From Hyalella azteca (Eukaryota; Arthropoda; Malacostraca; Amphipoda; Hyalellidae), in contig NW_025941636.1 in NCBI RefSeq assembly GCF_000764305.2, positions 310,001 to 374,000 of the forward strand: a DNA stretch of 64,000 nt, given 5' to 3'. Of this stretch, positions 11,501-21,311 are shown in pieces. A program made the translations under genes and the position numbers. Numbering within the stretch: the first letter of the stretch is position 1; every line of letters starts with the position of its first letter. Below the pieces are notes generated by a model, which worked only from the letters and a program-made list of their open reading frames with translations, was not told where the DNA came from and made no database searches.

Positions 11501-14500
11501 AATAATCACTCTATTATTGTTCTTCAGTGGCAGACTGGCAGAAGCAGTTAAGTTGTCACGGATATTGGACGCATTCACTGTGTAATATTTTCCTAACAAA
11601 CATCCTAGCAACTTTAGAGGCAGTTTGGCTTCTTTCGCATAGTTAGTCCGTATAGATCAAAACTCTAGAATGGGAGCTAAGCTCTCCCACCGTTCAACGC
11701 TAACGGCCTCCGCTTTTCTCAAACTTTTATTGTAGATGTTAAATTAGAGAGCTAAGTTAGGTCCGGATTTTAATCTAACTATACTTTTAAATGAAATCTT
11801 TATTGCCAAAGTTTTTTCTTGCCAAGATTTGCACTCAAGAATGCTATGCTCCTCAGAACTCTCAAGGAAAAAATTGAGTTAGCTGAAGGCAATATCCTAA
11901 CTGTTACACTTGATTCTCATTGCATTCTTGAATTTTTATTCTCTGAGGGTGATCAAAAAACTATGATTTAGTTTTCATTAATTTAATGTTTGATAAATTT
12001 CGGGCATAAATTTTCCATCCTCACCTGCTCTGTGCCACAAATGATTTGGGTGACGTTTGAAGTAGTTTTAATGTGCACATTCCACGTGAAACTAACATCT
12101 CGCCCAATACTTGACTTCACTTTCTCTGAAGAATTTGTGCCAGTTCGTTGCCTGACCTCACAGCAGCAACTCCTAAGGTGCTGTTTTGGGCCAGATTCAT
12201 TTTGAAACTCTCCTGTATACGCTTCAAGTTAGATGGTATGGACTAACCTTTTCAAGAATCTTTGGCCCCTGTTCACCTTTGAAACTATGGATTAAAGCAA
12301 CCAATGGAAGCTTAGCTTGAGCTCTGTCGGGACTTTGGACGCATGCGTGGGCACGTGCTGAAGTGGATGTCGTCTGCGCTACGACTTACCTCGATGGTAC
12401 ACCTGACGTTTTGGATGCGACCAGTACCTTGACCCCGGCATCTTACCTCTGCGCGGGCGTGGATCAGCTCCAAGAACCGGCACCTCACCAGCGATTCACC
12501 GAAGGATTTTTTAGCACTTCAGGTACGTCACCCTATCTTCGTAGGCACGGAGCAAGCGGTGATGAGGTGTTAAATCCTGTTCCTTTTCACTTGAAACCCG
12601 AATAAATAATAAAGCCCGTAAATTATCCATACTCTAATATTTATTGGTAATTTTAAGACTTCATTCATGATTATCCAATAATAAAGATTGCTCTTACTCG
12701 GAACGTGTGGCAGCAAGTTGCACCAGCTCGACCTACTTTTGCTACGATTGCAAACTTTGTCATTTAAGACCTTTCATTGCATCGAGCGTTTTTTCGCCTA
12801 CTTTGAGCTGAACTTTGTGCCTTGCCTGATCACCGTTTCCTTTTCTTCAGAATTTTCGGGTTGGGCAGACGCAGGAGCGAGTTGCGGCTCCTTTGCCTCT
12901 TCACGCTTATTGAAGAGGAGCCGCTACCAAAATTAGGCAGCACCAAACTAACTATCTCGTGGAATTGATGGCTATTTATACCATCTTGAAATTTTTTAAA
13001 TAAAGAAAAGATTTCTTTAGCCTCCAGTCCATTCTTGTTTTGCTTGCCTATATCTTCATTTATCAGCTCGTTCCTCAAAGTATTGTCCAGAGGGTCGCTA
13101 AATTATGGTTAATGAAGTAGAATGATAAACATCTTTTAGAGCTGAGATCCTGTGAATTGTCCTAATTAGAATCTTCTTGTAAACCAATTCAATTAACGGC
13201 AGATTTTCTGATAAAAGATACTATCATATCCAAAAAATTGAAGTTTCTTTCAGAGAAACACTCTGCGTCCTCGAAAATTATTTGTGGAAGGTTTCGTTCT
13301 CGCCAAATTAATTTCAGTGAGATTTTATTCAAGTCTTCCTCTACGGAGCCTTTAAGTTGTCAGGACTAGAGCGATATTTCTGTCTTGCCCTACGTGGGGT
13401 TCTGGGGAAGAGACTCCTGTGGAGGAGTTAAACTACGAGAACTGCTAGGCCAAGCACCTGAGTATTTTTTAAATATATTTATTATTTTAAAGATAAATGT
13501 AAGACTTTAAACGTTATTTGAGTGCAGATATAAAAGTAATATGAATTCATGGACGACCATTTAATAATTGATGCTAGATTTTACCTTAAGAACAGAATTC
13601 TCAAATCATAAAGATCATGTGTCCCGATCACCGGCAAGTTAACCTGCCAGGATGTGTTAGTTGCTCGCCTTGTTATGGTCGAGCCTGAGCATTTCCAGGC
13701 TCGTCAGAGGCGAGAACACATCAGGTGCCAGGTGCTCGATGTTGTTGTGGTGCAGGTGCAGCTGCCGCAGCTGACTGAGCGAGCTGAACACGGTCCTGGG
13801 CAGGTCCTGCAGATGAAATTAATTCTGCATGAAAATTAAATATTTTGTTGCAAAAAATAGTAATATATTCCACGGATATGTTTAGATGAGGCCACACCTG
13901 CGTCACGTGGATGCAACAATCGGTTTCAGAATATTTTTTAAACTACATTTCTTATGTCATTTTTCAACCTCTGAATAAGGAAAATAATTAGACAGTTCTA
14001 GTTGCAGAAGAAAAACAAAGCAACGAAGCAATGAATCACTGCTACAACAATGCTCAGATCATTCACTCTCAAGTGAATGACTCACTCATTCACATTGAAT
14101 TAACAAATTCATTAGTGAATAGAATTTCCCATGTACGATCTAGCCTACTTCGCTCATCAATAATCAAATATTTGTAAATACGTCAGCATCAATAATTCTT
14201 ATTACTTAGCATATTCCAATAGAACTTTTAGGAAGTGAAGACCTCACCTGGATTTTGTTCTCGGACAAGTCGAGTTCCTCAAGCTTTCGCAGCTGCGAGA
14301 AGGTGGCGGCCTGCAGCGTCGTGAGCGAGTTGTCGGAGAGGCTGAGCGTGTGTAGGTGAGGCAGGCCCATGAACGTGCTGCCTGGCAGGCTCTCCAGGGC
14401 GTTCACTGAAATGTCGCTGCTCCCGCAACACAAACTATAATATGAGTCTTTGCATAGAAATGACACTGAATGATTATTACTTTACTAAAAATATGAATTG

Positions 14501-17500
14501 CGTCGCTGCTCCCGCAACGCAATATATAGACTATAAAATCAATTTGAGTCTTTGCATAGAAATGATACTGAATGATTATTTTACTAAAAATATGAATTGC
14601 GTCGCTGCCGCCGCAACATAAAAAATAGAGTGTAATACGCTTATTAATGCAAGTATAAGCAGGATATACAATTATGTAGATGCTAAAATTACAGTACATC
14701 ATGAGCTTTCTTCGGGAATTAGTGGTGAGCACATTGTACAAAAATATGTCCATTCAATTTTGGGTAAACAACCCATAAAATTTGTCCGTCTTTTCACAAA
14801 TGCAAGAAATTATCGATCTTACTAAACTAATTTAAAAAAATGGATTTAATAAATAGCAAGAAATTCAAGCATATTTCTGCCTGAATGGAGATGAAGCAGA
14901 ACCAAGCCAAATTATGCACGCAGAAAATCAATACATTTTTACGTCTTCGCTGTGAGGGTAGAAAATGTAAATTCTTTATGCATCCGTCCTCATTATGCGA
15001 GATTAATTACTTAGTAACTACTTACGCAGTCAACGATAGTTAATTAATAGGCAAACTTGATGATTACGTTTGCTGGAAGTGATTTATTTTTAATGCGATT
15101 GTGGTCAGGTACTCAGAAGCTTCTTTCGGTAAAGAAGTAAAATAATGAATCAGTAAATAACTTATGTTGAGCGGTATTTCATTCTCAATTATCGTGTTAT
15201 AGTACAATAAATTAGATGACCATAAAATAAGTGTGATAAAGAACTAGATATGGTGTAAAAAATCGAGAGTTGAAGATGAACGTCGTACTAATATGCACGA
15301 GGCTTTTTCATGGGCTGCCGTTACCTGTACCATTCGCACCAGAACAAAACATTCATGGTGAAGGCTTTTGAAGTGAATGACGCTCTACTCTGCCCGTGAT
15401 GCTCATGCGATTAATCTAATTTTTAAAGCCCTTTGATGCTCTGGAAAATGTTTCATTACTTATTACGGGCGTTGAGAGTCCGTATCTTGTATTCAAGCGA
15501 CTCGTTTTCAGCAGAATAAGGAACAGATTCAGATATTTATGATAAAAGCGGCTGGGTCGTCCACTTGAAAGACATAGACGCATTTTCACCTTAATTATTT
15601 AATTAAATTCATATCGCCTAAATTTACAGAAATTACGGAAATAAATTGAAAGCTTGACCTAGAATTTGCCGGTAAATTTATTAGCTAATACAGTTTAATT
15701 TTGTTTGAACGTTTTTAACTTATTTTTAAAAGAATTCAAATGAAAATCACTATCAAATGCTAATCAATTTCAAATGCTTAATCACTATCACTATCCTATT
15801 TTATCAATGGTTCGTTTTATAGCTAACACGTTGGTATCAATCAAAGTTATGACGTTAAATTTTTGTTCCTCTTACATCTTCGTCAAACTCACGCTACTCA
15901 CAGTTTTTCTAGGAAGAATGCTAGCTCAAAACTTCTCGCATATTTCAGTGAAGGGCCTCTACCGAATTTGCCAGTTTCGAGCACTTTTAATGTAACCTTA
16001 CAGCCTAACCAAAAAAAGGGGCTATTGCTCGGGAAATCTTACATGGTCTGCAGGGATCTTGAATCCATGAAGAGGTCTGGGGGCAAGTGACGTAAGCTGT
16101 TTTTTCGTAGCTTCCTGAACACATGAAAGGAAGCAGTGAATACCAAACTGTCATTTGCATCATCACGGACAAATTTAAATTGGAAAATAAATTGCCTTTT
16201 CAATCAGAATCGTAAGTTTGATCGGGCTTCATGGGCTTGAAAACTTGCGAAGTATTATATCGGTTGCTGTGCGAGTTGCCGTACATTGCGACTCACGTCT
16301 CTGATCTTCTATAAGAGGCAACATGCGTGACATCACAAGTCTATAAAGTTGATTAATTCAGCAAGTTTTACATGCAAAAAATTGCAATCGCTCTTAGACT
16401 TTAGACAAGAGACAAAATCTAGGTGAACTTAACATAAATTTAGAGATAATTTGTAACCAGTTTTATTTAATGCAATATTCACTTACCCTTCGCAATCAAT
16501 ACGTTATTGGCTTTAAATTAATATCTGTGTTTTCATGATACATCTCAGATAGGGTCGGGAATAATGCTTGCATGTCGTAACGAACACAAAGAAAGATACG
16601 ATTAAAGGTTGTTCAAATCACATCCTTTATTGATGAACGAACCACATTTAAAACTATTGGTGAAATAATATTTGTGAGAGTGCGAGTTATTGACCTTGTC
16701 TATAACTCACACGTGCTGTAGATTCTCCAGATCAAAGAAAATGCTAGGAGGCAGCTGCTGCAGGTCATTTTCGCTCAGGTCTCTGGAAAATTCCCATCAT
16801 ATGCATATAAGTTGTTTCGAAAAAGCATAATTCAGTTATGATGATTGAAAATCTTAATTTATATGTAATTATCAGTTACGAATGAAGAAAATTCTGATTT
16901 ACTGAAGTATCACATTAGATTTATTTACATATGCCGTTTTTCATAAGTATCACAAAAAGAGTAATACAGCGTTTTGAACAAACTTGCTCGAGCATGAGCC
17001 GTAAATTCGAAGAGCCAGAAACGCAAGATCCTGCACTCTTCGAAGTATCACACCTGCATGATAAATCTCACTGAACCCTGGCCACGCTATCGCGGAAACT
17101 TTGCAGCATTTTTCAGGCCGAACTAAAGGAGCCCTAAGCCTAAAATATAACTGGGATCGCTGGTCTCTACTCGAGTCAGCGATCCTTTTGATCTCAGGCG
17201 TGAATTACTTCATTTTTCAGGAAGAAAAACAACTCCTGATAATATTTATAGTTGTAGAGTAGCGCAGCATATTCGAACAGTGATTGCTAAATATATAATT
17301 CTTATTAGTCGATGAAATTATGATGGGCAATGGGCAATTGTCAATTGTAATTGTTGTTGTAATTCATTGATCAATAATTGTAGTAATGGGCTATCTGGCA
17401 TAAGAATTTCTCATGTAAGAGAGAGAGAGAGATAAGTTAATTCATGCTTAATGAATTTTTCATGACGTTTTAAGAAAATTTAAGTTGAGTTTAAGTGGTC

Positions 17501-20500
17501 GGGTTAACTAAGCAAGAGCACAATACTCAATCAATTACTAATGCTTGGTATGATTTGCTTAAAATAGATTAATGAAAGTTTTTAGCAATGTTTTGCTGGT
17601 CAAAGCATAAAAATCTAGCATTTATGAATTTTTCATGAGAGAAACTATTGACGATCCCAGCTTTTATGAATCTGAGAAAAAAGAAAACAATCTCACATCT
17701 CCTCTAGGTGTGTCAATCGGTTGAAAGAATTCTTGTGAAGATAACGTAGCTTGTTCATGCTCAGGTCTCTGTAAGGCAAACGACCCGGAAATGTTACGAA
17801 CATTAAATACATTAGAAAGTAGCATTATTTATAGTATATTAGTGTGTCTATCATCTCATTCCGTTTTGGAACATACTATACTTTAACTTATTTTATGTTG
17901 CCGTAGAATTTAATAGTGGACAGCAAATTAAAATAACTACTTAGGTACGCACACATTATAGGTAGAAAGCACAAATTCCTTTTTACAACTAAAATAACTG
18001 TTGATATTCTGGTATAATATTTTGTTATAACATTACGAGTGTTTTAAATAAACACATAAACTATAAATGCTTTATTTCTTGCCAATAGATTTTTTTCCTC
18101 CAGAATATCGAAAATGATTTATAAAATGATTCACATGGATATGGTAACAGTGATGTACACAAAGCCTCACAGCGTCTGGACGTCGACCGGCAGATGTTGT
18201 TTTCTCGGCACACGGTCCAAGCCCTCCAGCCTCCAGCAGCTCACGGCTCGCGTGTCTTCAGTGCAAGAACACGGGCCCTCCGCGCACCGCGACCACCGCG
18301 TCACTCCGGTGCCCACGGGCCACACTTGTGACAAGTGGTCGGGTTAAACTCAACCTCACTTGGCATAAGTGATTAATAAATGTCAACCGAACTTAGCATA
18401 AGTGGTTGGGATAATCTCAACCTCACTTAATTAGCATAAGTGGTGAGGTTAAGCTCAACCTCACTTAGCATAAGTGGTGAGGTTAATCTCAACCTCACTT
18501 AGCATAAGTGGTTGGGTTAATCTCAACCACAGTTGTGACGGGTGCTGGGTAGTCACAACTAATCACTCGTGACTATGCTGGGTAGTCACATGTGTTTGGT
18601 TAATCTCATTCCGGCTTTTGACGTTTTGACGTGTGCTGGACCAATCTCAGCCACGCTTGTGACGTATGCTGGGCCAAATGCAGCACGGATAAGACGTATT
18701 TTTGGCCAATTTCAGTTACATTTTTGATGTGTGTTGGGTCAACCTCAACCTCGCCGGAACGTGCGTTACTCAATCCAAGTTCGCCTGTCTGGGTTTTCCT
18801 AGTCAGGAAAACTTCTTTGCGACCGTCACAACATCAACCTAGAGACACACATTCAACCCATGTTGTGCTAGGAGTGTGCGAAACACATTTAGGATGTTAC
18901 CATTATCCCTTTGAAATCGATCACATATTTTATGAATATTACATTATCTTATTTTACAGAATAATTTCCATACCAATAGCAAACGTTTACGTAGAATCTT
19001 AATGACCTCACGCTCTTATGATAAGAAGTACGCTTTACAAAAGCGTAATGTTAATTCCGGCATAAAACCAATTTTTGAGGAGAAAGTTCTAATGGTATTA
19101 GAACCCATGCATTATAGAATGTTATAGAACCCATGCATTATTTCCTGTATAACTTATTTACAGAAAATTGCTCAATATATAGTTATTATGATTTTTCATG
19201 CTTAGTTAACAGCATTGCATGTTCATTCATAGCTAACTAGTAACTCTTCGATTCACAATTCCCCTGTTTTCTTTGAGGATGTGGACTTAGATGCTTACGG
19301 GGTTGTAGCGGAAATAGATTAAATTACTTGCTTTATATATATATTTATTTATAATTTGTAAGTGTAATGTATTAGTTTTAGGATTTTGGTTCATTATTTT
19401 CAGTCTTCAATCACCTTTCAATCACCGTGACCTCCAGTAGTAGGGCGATTAGTAAGTATATATAGTAATATAGTAAGTAGAAAGCTCTCTGATATTTGTG
19501 ATTGTTGAATTTAATCGTGAAGAGTGTTGTATTATATTTACAATTTTCGTGTTTTAATTTAATTTGTTTATTATTTTATTCATTATAGGCCGCAAGTCAT
19601 GTATTTCTCGATTTATGGTCTCTGGACTTGAAACTTCAGAACAAATAGAAAAGTGCACTATTAGCTGTTGAAATGCCCGGTTTGTCTTGTGCAAGTGTTA
19701 GGGTTGCAGGTTGTTAGGATATTAGGTTTGTTGTTTGTATTTCTATTCATTCAACGTTAATTATATACATTTAATGACTTTTTATACATTGAAAAATCCT
19801 TAGTTTATAGAAGTATTGCATGGGTAAGGAACGATCACGTGCTGTGTTGGGGAGAGCCAGTTCGATCATTGATTGGAAATTCCTATATTGCGATAATGCT
19901 CGCGACACTTAAATAGTACAAGGGAATTGAGACGAGTGAGACAACACTAGAACTGAATTTAGCCTGATCATATATGACTTAATTATCTGTACCATTTGTA
20001 AAATGCTTGATGAATATAGCATTTGCCGGTGCTGGAATATAATCTGTCGATGTGATATTTCGTGAATCCGAGTGGAGATAACCGTAAAGTCTGTGTTGTT
20101 GAAACATATGATGACTTGGATCATTTTACTTAGACCACTGGCGCTGCAATTAGAATCATTCGTTTTTGGAGATCGAATTTCCTGAATTTTAAGCGTTATT
20201 GAAAATGCATTGGTTAACATGTTTGCACTCACTCAAAATCACTCATCAATAACGGTTCCTCTTCAGTAATGAATAGTCGTCAGAAGTTAACTCAATTATT
20301 GGCCGAGTCACTTCGATTATAATTTTAAACGCGAATGAGAAACCGCGCATGTCCATTTTTCATTGAAAGATCTAATGAGTAACGTCTGAAACATGAATGA
20401 AACCATAGAAGCTAGAATGGTTTACATACAATTGAATTTAAAAATTAATGAAATTGATGATAAATTCGTTATCTTCATTATCAGAGTAGAGGGGAGTAAA

Positions 20501-20855
20501 ATCTTTACCAGGAATAGTTGAAAAATATTTTACATCAGAAGGCAAAAATTTTCGATAAAACTCTCAACTCACCAGGCTGGAAGAGACTCTCGACTTCGCG
20601 CGCCAAGTCGTCTACTTTAGTGATGAGACCTTCCATTCTTTCCATATTCTGAAAGACTTCTTCGAGCGCCTCAGGTTTGATCATCTTGAGCATCTTGTGC
20701 ATAGTTTGCTCGGTGTATTTCTTTGCAATGTCGACCGCATGGCAGCCCGACAAGCCGCATAATTCAGCCGACGAAGAAGCATTGGACTTTGGCAGAGCCT
20801 CGAACAGAACAACCGTCAGAAGAAAAAAAACCAATCCGGGTAAAATGAAGTGCAT
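8402..20855 (-). CDS. Secreted leucine-rich-repeat protein, 11 coding exons, 526 residues (LRRNT - 13 LRR - LRRCT)
   Basis: Exons in coding order: 20855-20573, 18324-18171, 17768-17697, 16782-16711, 16114-16043, 14416-14248, 13806-13669, 10841-10667, 10485-10316, 10199-10078, 8555-8402. Junction phases are 1,2,2,2,2,0,0,1,0,2, and all are compatible. Three consecutive exons are exactly 72 nt, each one 24-residue LRR with phase-2 borders, the usual LRR exon pattern. The protein has a signal peptide, a helical segment with two Cys, an LRRNT (CAEGPCSC...VSC), 13 repeats of type LxxLxLxxNxL, and an LRRCT with NPWHCDC and later CRGPGDLGG and CDGQWASM. No transmembrane segment follows, so it is probably extracellular and mediates protein-protein contact. 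It resembles invertebrate proteins annotated as carboxypeptidase N subunit 2-like or LRRC15-like. The exact orthologue is uncertain. Some splice sites are non-canonical or weak (see findings). Confidence 0.85.
9915..10100 (-). repeat. 51-bp minisatellite carrying the LRR exon 10 donor, 4 copies
   Basis: On the plus strand ttacttggtgagata recurs at 9921, 9972, 10023 and 10074, exactly 51 bp apart. On the minus strand each copy reads GCAACATCCTCTATCTCACCAA|GTAAG or nearly so; the copy at 10074 is the real exon end and has CTT where the copies have CTC. Intron-side copies are decoy donors. Extension past the real donor meets TAA at once. Confidence 0.95.
10078..10199 (-). CDS. LRR gene exon 10: last LRR and start of LRRCT
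   Basis: Acceptor TCCAGTCAG|ATTGAC (phase 0), donor CTCACCAA|GTAAG (phase 2). It encodes IDSNKFMRLPPGLL, then SRNPWHCDCNILYLT with the LRRCT cysteines. The donor edge is repeated downstream in the 51-bp array. Confidence 0.85.
10316..10485 (-). CDS. LRR gene exon 9: LRR 11-12
   Basis: Acceptor GCTCCCGCAG|GTACC (phase 1). The donor that restores the LRR pattern is CTGTAC|GTTGAA (phase 0), which is weak. A better-looking GGTAACA eight bases further on would put a stop in frame after joining. It encodes KLEKLYLFSNKI and NNLTWLLLNNNLLSDLP. Confidence 0.75.
10667..10841 (-). CDS. LRR gene exon 8: LRR 8-10
   Basis: Acceptor CGTTCCAG|TTGAAG (phase 0). The donor consistent with frame is GCTG|GTCTGT (phase 1), weak. 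It encodes SLAMLELTGNSLESV and NLKELYLGQNNIGKI. The join to exon 9 gives FAGTPKLEKL, matching LRR spacing. Confidence 0.8.
12025..12228 (-). CDS. Candidate coding exon or decayed fragment in LRR intron 7
   Basis: Open for 68 codons between a TAA and a good donor (GAGCAG|GTGAGG at 12024). It includes SIGRDVSFTWNVHIKTTSN and VTQIICGTEQ, which reads like the start of an extracellular beta-sandwich domain. No clear acceptor and no start Met are visible, and a second frame on the same strand is also open. It could be an exon of a nested gene, a relic, or chance. Confidence 0.3.
12300..13078 (-). pseudogene. Coding-like but broken sequence in LRR intron 7
   Basis: The stretch is GC-richer than the surrounding intron, and minus-strand frames carry protein-like pieces (82 codons at 12830-13078; FLELIHARAE near 12460; DQARHKVQLKVGEK near 12815) interrupted by frameshifts and stops. 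The plus strand is also open at 12363-12605. I cannot identify a parent. It may be a decayed gene or transposon remnant. Confidence 0.25.
13669..13806 (-). CDS. LRR gene exon 7: LRR 6-7, ends in a GC donor
   Basis: Acceptor TTTCATCTGCAG|GACCTG, phase 0. Encodes DLPRTVFSSLSQLRQLHLHH, then SLEMLRLDHNK. The only junction that restores the LRR consensus is AAG|GCGAGC, a GC-AG intron. Reading on gives a stop after three codons. Confidence 0.8.
14248..14416 (-). CDS. LRR gene exon 6: LRR 4-5
   Basis: Acceptor GCGGGAGCAG|C (phase 2), donor ATCCAG|GTGAGG (phase 0). Encodes DISVNALESLPGSTFMGL and LSLSDNSLTTL, then LEELDLSENKIQ. The acceptor edge is repeated upstream. Confidence 0.85.
14413..14620 (-). 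repeat. Three copies of the LRR exon 6 acceptor edge, 89-99-bp spacing
   Basis: The block gtcgctgctcccgcaac (exon edge plus acceptor) occurs at 14413 and 14502, and a diverged form at 14601. The intervening sequence is shared and contains gtctttgcatagaaatga and actaaaaatatgaattgc. Each copy presents TTGCGGGAGCAG|CGAC on the minus strand, so the intron has duplicated 3' splice-site sequence. Confidence 0.8.
16043..16114 (-). CDS. LRR gene exon 5 (72 nt, LRR 3)
   Basis: Acceptor TGTTCAG|G and donor ACCAT|GTAAGA, phase 2 both ends. Encodes KLRKNSLRHLPPDLFMDSRS. Exactly one LRR. Confidence 0.85.
16711..16782 (-). CDS. LRR gene exon 4 (72 nt, LRR 2)
   Basis: Acceptor TTTTCCAG|A and donor CACGT|GTGAGT, phase 2 both ends. 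Encodes DLSENDLQQLPPSIFFDLEN. Confidence 0.85.
17697..17768 (-). CDS. LRR gene exon 3 (72 nt, LRR 1)
   Basis: Acceptor TGCCTTACAG|A and donor GAGAT|GTGAGA, phase 2 both ends. Encodes DLSMNKLRYLHKNSFNRLTH. Confidence 0.85.
18171..18324 (-). CDS. LRR gene exon 2: LRRNT
   Basis: Encodes WSRCAEGPCSCTED, then a further Cys (AVSCW) and HLPVDVQTL, the LRRNT pattern before the first LRR. Donor ACGCT|GTGAGG (phase 2). The best acceptor is TGTCACAAG|TG (phase 1), which joins exon 1 in frame but has a poor pyrimidine tract; it borders a minisatellite. The start is therefore less certain than the end. Confidence 0.75.
18335..18790 (-). repeat. Minisatellite next to the LRRNT acceptor (35-bp units, then diverged 38-bp units)
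   Basis: From 18335 to 18535, five or so copies of about 35 bp share aagtggt...ggttaatctcaacctcactt, partly self-complementary. From 18525 to 18790 more diverged units share cttgtgacg.gtgctgggt. The exon edge itself (ccacacttgtgac) resembles these units (ccacgcttgtgacg, ccacagttgtgacg), so the array may have grown from the acceptor edge. Confidence 0.75.
19361..19990 (+). repeat. Diverged dispersed repeat, copy 1 (partner at 36985-37540)
   Basis: Shares ordered blocks with 36985-37540 in the same orientation: ttcaatcacctt, gggtt/tgttagg, tttctatt.attc, taattatata, gaaaatcctt, and cacgtgctgtgt versus tacgtgctatgt. It is probably an old interspersed element of unknown class; no coding region is recognised. 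Confidence 0.5.
20573..20855 (-). CDS. LRR gene exon 1: signal peptide and helical segment
   Basis: ATG at 20855. MHFILPGLVFFLLTVVLFEA is a signal peptide. Then come ELCGLSGCHAVD with two Cys, and about 45 residues of amphipathic helix with heptad-like hydrophobics (QNMERMEGLITKVDDLARE). Donor CAGCCTG|GTGAGT, phase 1, compatible with exon 2. An upstream GTG could extend the frame by five codons, but ATG is the natural start. Assignment to the LRR gene rests on phase, strand and order. It could instead be a separate small secreted protein. Confidence 0.7.
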
Positions 20856-21019
20856 ATTTGTGTTACTCACCCCGCGGCAGCGCTACAGAAGTATACCTGT
20901 CGTACTAGTTAACTTTACACGTTTTACGGAATCAAGGAGTTTGAAACTCGTCTAGAGAGTTCCGCGTCTACTCATTTCACATGTGTTAAAATTAAACTTT
21001 TTATTTTAGATCCAAAGTC

Positions 21020-21310
21020 AGAGCCTATAATAGTTGACGCTTCAAAACGGACGCTAATAGTTGACGCTTCAAAACGTAACAGGAAAGTAAAACGCGAATG
21101 ACACTAAATTGTTCACGGCGCGCATTAAATGCCTTGCTCACGAGTGCAGTTGGGGGTAGAATGGACCGCGTGGACGTCCCTGGCGTGGCGCTGCGACGGA
21201 CGCGTCACCAGACGCCGGACGCTGCAATTGGACGGAGGGTGTGCGGTTACCCTGGCCAATGATGGCGCAATAAAAGCCATTGGCAAAAGAATCACTGCAC
21301 ACGTCAATTG
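21020..21310 (-). promoter_or_regulatory. CpG-rich flank with a 29-bp duplication, candidate promoter of the LRR gene
   Basis: A CpG-rich block (about 21110-21260) lies 250-450 bp upstream of the LRR exon 1 ATG. Between them aatagttgacgcttcaaaac is repeated twice (21028-21080). Open frames on both strands here are composition effects. No TATA is assigned. Confidence 0.3.
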
Positions 21311-21311
21311 A

